The notes below the pieces were generated by a model. It did not search any database and was not told where the DNA came from. It saw only the letters and a list, made by a program, of their open reading frames with translations. 64,000 nt of DNA from Sabethes cyaneus (taxonomy: Eukaryota > Arthropoda > Insecta > Diptera > Culicidae), in the NCBI RefSeq assembly GCF_943734655.1, contig NC_071355.1:20038268-20102267 (forward strand), given 5' to 3'. A program made the translations under genes and the position numbers. This document shows, piece after piece, positions 56,592 to 64,000 of this stretch (positions are counted from its first letter, which is position 1; every line of letters starts with the position of its first letter).

Positions 56592-57164
56592 TTGCCAGCT
56601 GTACGAAGTCCCTTACATGTTTCGAAAAAGCGTGATAACGCGGTTGATATCCTCACGCAGCATTATCTAGCACTATCCATCGAGGGATTAATTCATCTTG
56701 TCAGTTTAGCAGGGTTGAAAGTACCATAAGCATTTTTTAAATCGATTAATAACGGGTGCGTAGGAACTCATGGTATTCATGACACAACAATTTTGTCCGT
56801 TGTTGAACGCCTGACCAAAAAACGGTTTAAAAACTTCCAGTTGAACGATATTCCATCCTGCTGCTAGATTTTTTGACAAACAGGGGCTAGGGCTAGGGGC
56901 TAACAACGCTTTCGGAGACTTTGCTCCGTCTCCAAAGGGCCAACGTCTTTGGTCCTACTTTCTGCGACCGTATTCGGTAGGGGCTACCGCACCAGGTGCA
57001 ATTCCACAATGTCCTTGCTCAATTACACTATCCTTAGTGACGTCAAACAAAGCCAATTTAATTAGCGGCCTTCGAACTCCTACTCTCTGAAGTATCCAAG
57101 CTTGTGATCATAACTACTTTCTCTACTCGCTCTTGTACTCATTGATTATTTATAATTCTATGCA
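56592..57164. other. Unassigned DNA with TAGGGC remnants
   Basis: GGGGCTAGGGCTAGGGGC recurs at 56883-56900, and GTAGGGGCTACC at 56978. The interval may be decayed LTR-element DNA belonging with the integrase relic to its right, but I find no long terminal repeat. Confidence 0.4.
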
Positions 57165-57735
57165 CTACAAATGCTTATTTCTCTTGATATCCTTCACATT
57201 CTTGAACCGTTTCAACCATCCAACCGTCATCGGTAGACCATCCGTGGACTGAAAGGAGCTTCCGAGAAGAGAGTGATCAGAATGCAAAATGAAATAAATC
57301 AACGGTCTAGTACCAATTGTCGCTTTCGCCACGCTGACAACCGGCTTCAGCATCGCATCAGCTGTTTCCAAGGATTGTTGTTTTAACAGATCGAACCATC
57401 CGCTCCCAAATTCCACTTGCGTGGGGAGCTTCGAGTGGATTAAATGTTGGCATTAGTAAACACCGATGTAAGGTATTTTCTTTGACCGTCAATATCTTTC
57501 AGCAACAAATTTTTGACGCCATGGGAATTTGTCCCGTTATTGATGACTTGATAATCTTCTTGATATGAAGCATCGCACAGCCAGCACGCAGCAGACACTG
57601 TATACTGCCTCCAAATGCCCAGCACGAATGCTAATGTACGTGTAAAGTGTAATCCAACACACCAAAGCTTGTCAGTTGTCACCCGAATATTCGGTAAGAG
57701 AGCCATCTATCGCTACTGGTTCTACTAACGTAAGG
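57165..57735 (-). pseudogene. Bel/Pao LTR-retrotransposon integrase fragment
   Basis: The minus strand shows, in shifting frames, LPNIRVTTDKLWCVGLHFT, then INNGTNSHGVKNLL (the D-N-G-T-N block, with Asn in place of the catalytic Asp), then APHASGIWERMVRSVKTT (catalytic Glu), then IGTRPLIYFI and LLGSS. This order matches the integrase core of Bel/Pao retrotransposons. Stops and frameshifts make it non-functional. No protease, RT or envelope-like segment and no LTR pair was found nearby. Confidence 0.75.
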
Positions 57736-57950
57736 AAGTCAGGAGCTTTCAATAAGACTGAATTCAGTGAAAGGAACAGCATACTATTGAGCCAGAATTA
57801 TCCAGTCAAAGTTTGTTTCCAGTACCTAAAAACTATTGGTAAGCTAGAAAAAAATCTTTAATTTTCCTGCTCCGCCGGCGAAATGAAAAAAGAGGAAACC
57901 ACTTTCGTTGTCATTCAAGCAGCGCAAGTGGCAGACTGATGCTGCTAACA
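57736..57950. other. Unassigned DNA
   Basis: Nothing recognised beyond possible integrase upstream residues to about 57770. Confidence 0.35.
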
Positions 57951-57954
57951 GCGC

Positions 57955-58050
57955 AAGTAATCCAGTGTTCGCCTGCCGGACAGGTTTCGCTAACCACCCG
58001 AATCGAACCCACTAGCATAGAGTTCCACTGCTCTACTGCACTTGGCTGGT
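57955..58050 (-). repeat. Possible tRNA-like sequence
   Basis: The minus strand contains TAGAGCAGTGG followed by GGTTCGATTCGGG at a spacing near that of A and B boxes. The folding is not convincing, so this may be a SINE head or chance. Confidence 0.3.
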
Positions 58051-60770
58051 TTGGTTTGGCTTGGCTTGGCTTGGCCTGGCGCGACGCAGCAACATTGTGG
58101 TCAATCAACTTGCGCTAGTGTACCTCGGCCGACCGACCGACCGACCGACCGCCGCGGAGTGTGCAACTCCGAAACCCACCAGACTAGCTCGACTACCGCA
58201 CATACACGCGTCGATCTGCCTGTGCCTGGCTGCCGAACCGATCGGGGGCACGAGCGCGGTCGTTGTCGTCACGGCAGACCTACCTAAAGAACACCGAACC
58301 CGGACCGGAGCTCATAAATCAACCTAAAGCTTACACACTCACCGAGCGCTCCGCACTGCGCTGGTCCGCACAGACTCCCGGTGACCCGGCCCGGTACCGG
58401 GGATCGGCTGCCATGGCGGTTCGGCTCGGCATCGGTTCGGCAAAGAGCGATCACGATAAGCGAGCCACACCCATTACAGTCAGCAACCCACCGCATAGCT
58501 GGGTACTTTTTTTTCTGCAATGCATGAATTATAGTACACTTCCAAAGGGAAAATAGTGCGCCATTTAAAACCGCAAGAAAACGGAGAGACCACGCAGAAA
58601 ACAGCACTGATCGCCGGGCATGTTTCATTCTCGGTTCGCCCGCCAGGACTCCTTCGCACTGCGCCTAGGCAGCTCGCCGGAGTCTTGGGCTAACTGTGAG
58701 AAAAATGTAACCGTTCGGACCGTTTGATAAATAAATTAGAAAAATGGCAGCGGATGATAATTAAACTATTACATCACGTAATTATTTCATTTTTCTTCAC
58801 ACTCGCAGCGACTTGGCGCAACCGACGGCCGGCGACGGCAGCCAAACGAGGTTTGTCGCTTGCTACTGGCCGCGCTCCCTCCCTGTCTGTTTGCTCGACA
58901 GCAACCGCCGCAGCACGCTCTTATCACCGATCGAGGATCAATCGTTTGGACGGACGGTTTTGCGTTCTTCGCTTCCTGGCAAGCACGACAACGCCGACCG
59001 ACGACGGTGATCGTTATCGCCGAGCACAGCTGATCGATTTTCGCCTATTGCCGCTGCTACTCGCCCTCTACTACTGGAGGAAAAAGCGTGAAATCGTGAC
59101 CACGTGCTAACAGGAAAGTGCATAACTCCTGAGATTAGCACCATCATCATTCCGATTCGAATGGCAGCGGCAACCGAAACAACCTGCCAATTGCTCGACC
59201 CCATTCCGTTGTTCCGTTGGTTGGTTGGTTGGACTACTTGAGGAGACCCACGATGGAAGTGATAAATGCCGGCCAGCCTGCCTGCCTGCCTGGCAGCTCC
59301 AGGAGAAAATCAGGGCTTTTCATGATCGACTTTCGCCCGCGGGGAATCCAATGGAAGGGCTCTCTCTCTCTCGGTTCGAACTACTGATTTCGACTTAATT
59401 TTATTGGCCTATTAGGGGGAGGGCCGCGTACGCTGTGGCCTCCCGAAAGGGTGTGAATTATTACTTTTACTACGTCGGAAATGCGTCGTGATTGAGGAAA
59501 TTCGATCGTTTATTGGGTAGCATATTTTCTCCCCGCTTTGTTATTGGCAACTGGACTGCTAATTTTTAGATGTGGCACACGGAAATTCTGAACTACGATA
59601 ATAATTGCCTGTAATACACTGGAATTATGATAAAGAATACGTAGAACATCGACTCTAAAACATCGATTAAAGCTATACGGCAAATTAGTGTCGTTTGGAA
59701 CGGTTTTGTCATTTTGCTAAGTTGTTTCAACTTTGGCTAGGCATTATTACGAAAGAGGGAAAAGTAATTCTAATAATTAGGCTGTGTCTCCTGCTTCTGT
59801 GACTCCTGTGGTCTCTACCAGCAATTCTTTGCATAAAATTTCGAACAATATAATAACCGGTAATATGTAATGAATAATGAATTAATGAGTTCATATAACA
59901 ATCATTATTGTTATACATATTAGCGAAGCACACCAGCAGTTGTAAAATTGTATCAACCGCTCACAATGGCTATTAACTTTCTACAACGAGAAACGGATGA
60001 TGATTATGATGACGCAAATAACAGTACAAAGGAACAATAATAAAGTAGTGACCGATAAGTATATGTTTGCATTAAATTACTCCCGTAATGAGTTTGCCAA
60101 TATAGCAATCAAATGTAGGGTTTTATAATAGAATAAATATTTTTTAATCACAATTTGTGATCCATAGCCATATTACGGTCGATCAAAATACGGGCGCCAC
60201 TATAATTTTGATAATTTAGCATTAGAAAACAATTGCATTAGAATGAGAAGGCGGCACTTTCTAAATACTTTATTGAACGAGCCCCGGGCACTTGCGTTTG
60301 AAACATAAATTATTCCGCCGCAATTGGGGACATTTATTTACTGCGGACTTAGTTAGTTACTACAGGGACAATCAGTCGACAATCAGTCGACGACAATAAC
60401 TGATTCCGGTGCTTGTGCAATTCTAAAGCTTAAAACCCTATTTATACGTATTATAAATTAACGTAATTTTCATTTTCGAAAGTCACAATGAATTACTCGT
60501 TGAAACTCCTAAGATAAATTGATAACTGTAAAATTATCAAACCAACAACTAGTTATCGATTGAGTAACTATTCAGTACTTGATGGGTATCTTAGAAAAGT
60601 AAATTAAATATGGGAGACATTAGCGAAAAATCATAATACAAATTTGAATGAAAAAAACTAGTTTATTTCATAATATTTGGCTTCGAAAGGCAATATTGAA
60701 TTTTCATAAGCTGCAGTTTGGCTACAGAAGAAAATTATACAAACTTAATAAGCGCTGCTTCAATGACCCT
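58051..60770. other. GC-richer island then AT-rich DNA, no gene found
   Basis: 58050-59450 includes TTGGCTTGGCTTGG, (CGAC)n at 58127-58150, (TTGG)n at 59213-59232 and CCTGCCTGCCTG at 59277-59290. Open frames on both strands lack domains. 59460-60770 is AT-rich with nothing recognised; ACAATCAGTCGACAATCAGTCG near 60368 is a short local duplication. Confidence 0.4.
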
Positions 60771-60774
60771 CTTT

Positions 60775-60965
60775 TACCTAACTTTCCACCCTTTTCTTTT
60801 CACGCCTCGGCTTCCCTGAGATACTATCAACACCTTTGTTTCATTACTATCTTCTATCGTTCCCTCAGTTGATGGTAAAAATTATTATTAAAATTTGAAT
60901 AAATGCCTAACCTCATTACAAGACAAGGTCAAGACAAAACAAAAAAATTACGAAGTTGGTCTATA
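60775..60965. repeat. Possible diverged relative of the 29.3-kb fold-back right half
   Basis: The order of blocks (CTTCCC, TTCATTACTATC, TCGTTCCCTCAGTTGATG, AATAAATGCCTAACCTCATTAC, AAGGTCAAGAC, CGAAGTTGGTCT) follows the right arm and 3' flank at 29500-29672 with many changes. The left arm is not present. Confidence 0.35.
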
Positions 60966-61769
60966 AAGTATTTTGGATATTCTGGTTAACTCAACTACGA
61001 GGTGGTAGCGTACGCTGCTTAGCAGATTCAACTGCAGCCTCCCATAACCCTCCAAAATGTGAAGCACGATACGAAGTTAAGTTCCATTCAAGCTCGTTAT
61101 AACCACATCAATTTACAATATAATCACGTATTGTACTATTACAATGAACGGAGATCGCAAGCAATGCCAACATGACTAACAACGAACCGACGGTGAGCTA
61201 ACAGAAAGGCTGGTGTCGATTAGTTGGAGACGAACGACAATGTCAATGTGTGATATACTTTAGTTGATTCCTGCCAAGGGATTGGGAATTCCAGATAAAC
61301 CGCCCTACTGGCACAGTTGTTATAAACCAGTTGTGGCAACCGATTAATGACTTATTTCAGTTATAAATAGGTTGCATCAACCTGAAATGACAAAAGTGTG
61401 CTGATTGGATGGATCTCAACAATCGACAATAACAAACTGAAGGTGGACGGGATGAAATTATTCATGACTTCGGCAAATCTGTGTGCAATTTGTTAGATCA
61501 GAACACAGCTCTATCTCAAACATTTGATGCAATAATGCTAGACTCTTCGAATTTAATTTTTTCCTCCGATGTTATTGCGGATACTCGTGGTAAATGGTTA
61601 GTAGTTTCCGCCAACGTATGCATTGCGAATTGGATGCTTAATGTCTTCGCACTTGCGTGCTCAGATATGAACAAAAACTGGGGTTCCCGACCTTTCAGAA
61701 GAATGTTTTTGCCTGGAAAAACGGCCTAATCGTAGAATGGCGAATCTATTATTATTTATCACAAAAATA
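60966..61769. other. Unassigned DNA
   Basis: No gene or repeat recognised. Confidence 0.4.
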
Positions 61770-61946
61770 CCGGTGGATTAGCTTGAAAATTACGGACTTT
61801 TGGATGAAATTAGATTTAATATCAAAGTTGAAATTGGACTAGAAATTAGACTTGGAATTACATTTAAAATTAGGCTTTAAATTGGACAAGAGTTTAAATG
61901 TGACATAAAATTGAACCTAAAATTGGAATTAAATAAGATATGAAAT
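61770..61946. repeat. Degenerate TGAAATTGGACTT-type array, left block
   Basis: Units such as TTGAAATTGGACTAGAAATTAGACT, of about 12-14 bases, are interrupted at 61947 by a solo-LTR-like insert. Confidence 0.65.
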
Positions 61947-62117
61947 TGTAGACCCACATCCGATGGATGTGCGCTGTTAAGGACGACGCACGGTCAGCCG
62001 GTGTTCGAGGGGACCAGCCAGAACCGACCAGTGCTGGAGGACCGTAATTCGTTCGGCGTAGGATGGATGACCGGACTACCGGAGGACCGTCGTCAATAAA
62101 GTTAAGTAGGTAAGACA
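61947..62117 (+). mobile_element. Probable solo LTR (171 bp)
   Basis: The insert begins TG (TGTAGACCCACATCC) and ends CA (AGGTAAGACA), contains AATAAA at about 62095 near its 3' side, and is GC-rich against AT-rich flanks. TGAAAT lies on both sides (61941-61946 and 62118-62123); since the flanking array itself contains TGAAAT often, this duplication is suggestive only. Short LTRs of this size fit some Ty3/gypsy or Bel families. Confidence 0.45.
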
Positions 62118-62290
62118 TGAAATTGACCGTAAAATCGGACATGCGATCGAACATGAAATTTAACTTCACATTGGACATTAAATTAGACTTGAATTTGAAC
62201 TTAATTTGACTTGAAGCCCCACTTCAGCCCATGACATGGACCCGAAATTAGCCAAAAAGTTATACTTGAAATTAGAATTGTCATTTTTCG
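62118..62290. repeat. Degenerate TGAAATTGGACTT-type array, middle block
   Basis: Continuation of the array (GACATGAAATTTAACTTCACATTGGACATTAAATT style units) after the insert. Confidence 0.65.
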
Positions 62291-62701
62291 ACTTATTCTC
62301 TCCCACATTTTACATCTTTTCTGTGCCGTTTTTCCACTATTTGTTCCGCTTCTTCCTTTTCTGTAGTGGTTTCTTGGTTGTTACTCTCATTTTCCTTCCT
62401 TTTTTCCGTTTTTCTTTTATTTTCTTTTTTTCTGACCCGTGCACCCTGTTTCATTGTTCCGTTTTTCTTCGTTTCCTGCCGATTTTTTCTTATTTACAGT
62501 TTTGTTTTTTTCTCTTTTTGTTTTTCCCGTTTTCGGATTTTTTACTTTCTTTATTTTCGTCTTTTCTAAATCTTTTTAGCTCCTTTCCTTATCGTTTTTC
62601 GACTTCTCTTGTTCAGTTTTTCCTCTTTTTCTGCCCCGTTTTACTATATTTTTCACGTTCATTTTTATCTACCGCTTCTGTCTTTTACTTTTTCGTTTTA
62701 C
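62291..62701. repeat. CT-rich degenerate array, left block
   Basis: Nearly all-pyrimidine plus strand with TTTTTCC, CTTTTTC and CCGTTTTTC units. The frame at 62236-62730 encodes Phe/Ser/Leu-rich sequence only because of this bias. Confidence 0.7.
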
Positions 62702-62708
62702 CTTTTTA

Positions 62709-62838
62709 TTTTTTTTTTATTAGATTATAATCACTTGAACAGCTTGGGTCATTCGTGACTTCTTGCGGGGTTGGGATTTGAATTCAGGTCTTGGGCGTGA
62801 GAGGCGTGACTGCAAACCACTACACCGGGACTGACCCC
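62709..62838 (-). repeat. tRNA-derived SINE, second family
   Basis: The minus strand reads GGTCAGTCCCGGTGTAGTGG (A box CGGTGTAGTGG at 62817-62827), an anticodon-like arm CGCCTCTCACGCC, and a B box AATTCAAATCC (62774-62784), 43 bases apart. It ends with GATTATAATCTAATA and an A-rich tail. Head similarity is to tRNA-Glu/Val-type genes. It interrupts a CT-rich array. Confidence 0.65.
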
Positions 62839-63440
62839 TTCTTTTTCTTTCACATTTTTCCTACTTTTCTTTCCTTCTTTTTCTTCCACATGTTCTTGTT
62901 TTTTGTCCCCCGTTGCTTCATTTATATCCCGTTTGACCTCTTTTTTCCGTTTTCCTCGTTTTCGTTTTCTCACTTTTTCTCTCGTTTTGCCTTTTTCCTG
63001 TCTACTGTTTTTTTCTTCTTCTGTTCCTTTTCTCTTTTTTTGCTGTACCCTTTTCGCCCTTTTCCTGAGTCCTTTTGTAGCCCATTTTTCGATCAATCCG
63101 CCCCATTTTTCGTTTCAATCCGCCCCATTTTTCCTCTTTTTATATCCTTTTTCCTCTTTTCTGTCCAGTTCTTCTGCTTTACTTTTCTGTTTCCCGTTTT
63201 CATTTTTTCTCATCATTTTTTTATGCCCCGTTTTTCTTCTTTCCCATTCACGTTTCTCCATTTTCTTGCTCCCGTATTTCCTACCTTTCTTTGTTACTCT
63301 TTTTTTCCTCGTTTCCTTCTTTATCACTTTTTTTTGTGACCCGCTTTCCTTGTCGTTCCCTTTGGTTTTTGTTTTTTGCTTTTTGTGTCAGTTTTTATTT
63401 CGCGTTTTTACTCGTTTTCTATTCCGTTTGTCCAGTTAAA
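62839..63440. repeat. CT-rich degenerate array, right block
   Basis: Pyrimidine-rich units (TTTTTCCTC, CCCCATTTTTCG, TTTTCTG). The direct duplication CAATCCGCCCCATTTTTC occurs at 63095 and 63117. Frames here on both strands are artefacts. Confidence 0.7.
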
Positions 63441-63499
63441 TAATTTTAAAGAATTGCAAACCGCAGAACACAGCTTTTCGACTCTCTTTGGAGTTTTTC

Positions 63500-63765
63500 G
63501 CTTCCATTCATTGAAATTGAAATAGAAATGAATTTGATTTAAGTTGCACATGAAATTATAAAATTGGAATTGAAAAAGCAACTAGACTTAAAATTGGACA
63601 TGATAGCAGTGATGAGATTGGGCATAAAATTAGAATTAAATTTTAACTCAAAATTGAGCTTGAAACAGATTTGAAAGTAAACATCAGAGGTGGGTTTAGT
63701 TTATTACTAAACTTGAAATCGGACTTGAAACTGAAACGAAATTTACGTATTTAATTTATTTAGCG
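63500..63765. repeat. Degenerate TGAAATTGGACTT-type array, right block
   Basis: GAAATTGAAATAGAAATGAA and AAATTGGACATGA-type units resume after the CT-rich arrays. Confidence 0.6.
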
Positions 63766-64000
63766 CAGAAGAAGTGACCGATAACATTAAATACTGCGGA
63801 CTTCTGGATAACAGAAATTGTTTAGTTTTACATAAAATTATACTGAAAAGGTGTGGAACGTGCTCTAGTGTGACCCAGCCTGGGTACGCCAGTGTTTCTT
63901 CAGAAAGCACAGATTCGATAGGCGACGTCCAACTCGAACCCTGCTATCCTCACATTTAACTATTTATGTGGTGATGAGTAAATCCCGTTCCTGTAACACT
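63766..64000. other. Unassigned DNA at window end
   Basis: Nothing firm. A B-box-like GGTTCGAGTTGG occurs on the minus strand near 63930, without a matching A box. Confidence 0.35.

Noticed and set aside
56033..56656. Ser-Pro and Ala-Arg repeat proteins on opposite strands
   Set aside because: Both are readings of (TAGGGC)n; the overlap of opposite open frames is expected from a hexamer with stops in only one frame per strand.
57165..57735. Endogenous virus
   Set aside because: Only an integrase core of Bel/Pao type is present; no envelope-like or viral structural segment was seen, so a retrotransposon relic is the simpler reading.
58042..59110. Overlapping frames in the 58-59-kb GC-rich island
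   Set aside because: Open on both strands, no domains, and built around CGAC/TTGG simple repeats.
62236..63439. Long Phe/Ser/Leu frames on plus and Lys/Glu frames on minus
   Set aside because: Products of a pyrimidine-rich degenerate array read on both strands.

Overview
The window reads as eukaryotic, intron- or intergenic-type DNA from an insect, most likely a mosquito or a related fly. That placement is an inference from the transposon mix: an RTE-clade element, Jockey-type LINE relics, a Bel/Pao integrase relic, a Tc1/mariner relic, short palindromic MITEs and a tRNA-derived SINE family of a kind I associate with mosquitoes. I find no recognisable host protein gene, rRNA, functional tRNA or CRISPR. 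The one long, essentially open reading frame with a recognisable product is the reverse transcriptase of an RTE retrotransposon on the minus strand near the left end.

Layout. 1-6440 is two adjoining T-rich degenerate arrays (TTTTCGACTT-like, then TTTTTGACTGA-like); the second is split by the RTE element, which is flanked by an exact 11-bp target duplication. 6441-20361 holds mostly unassigned DNA plus nested repeats: a tRNA-like SINE head, a hAT-type 1.9-kb element with an 8-bp target duplication, a fold-back element, Jockey, RTE and Tc1/mariner fragments, and a TIR MITE. 20370-23640 is a TTTTGGACTC-like array organised in higher-order units of about 0.85-1.0 kb, two of which share the same damaged SINE. 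23830-26745 holds a SINE, a 105-bp TA-flanked MITE and a second copy of the 20-kb MITE. 26750-32420 is T-rich array DNA (TTTTCTGTTTTCAG-like, then TTTTGACTTTTG-like), cut by palindromic elements carrying long C tracts. 32420-37594 is mainly low-repeat DNA with two weak candidate exons near 33 kb.

37595-39488 is a perfect (GAGTA)n satellite of about 379 units. 39559-41875 holds a pogo-like MITE, a C-tract MITE and a near-perfect palindrome. 45985-50670 is a nested stack: an old dispersed repeat, split by a dead Jockey-type LINE, itself split by a poly(A) retroposon, and split again by a C-tract MITE. 51030-52870 holds reverse-oriented arrays and a fold-back element. 54525-56591 holds another RTE fragment, a second copy of the dispersed repeat and a (TAGGGC)n array. 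57165-57735 is a Bel/Pao integrase relic. 61770-63760 is TGAAATTGGACTT-like and CT-rich array DNA carrying a likely solo LTR and a SINE.

There is no cooperating gene set here. The story is the mechanics of repeats: arrays serve as landing sites for transposons, insertions are dated by nesting, and at least one SINE was amplified passively by array duplication. The richest places for follow-up are the higher-order T4-GGACT array, the family of T-run/GACT arrays as a whole, the C-tract MITE family, the nested stack at 46-50 kb, and the perfect GAGTA and TAGGGC satellites.
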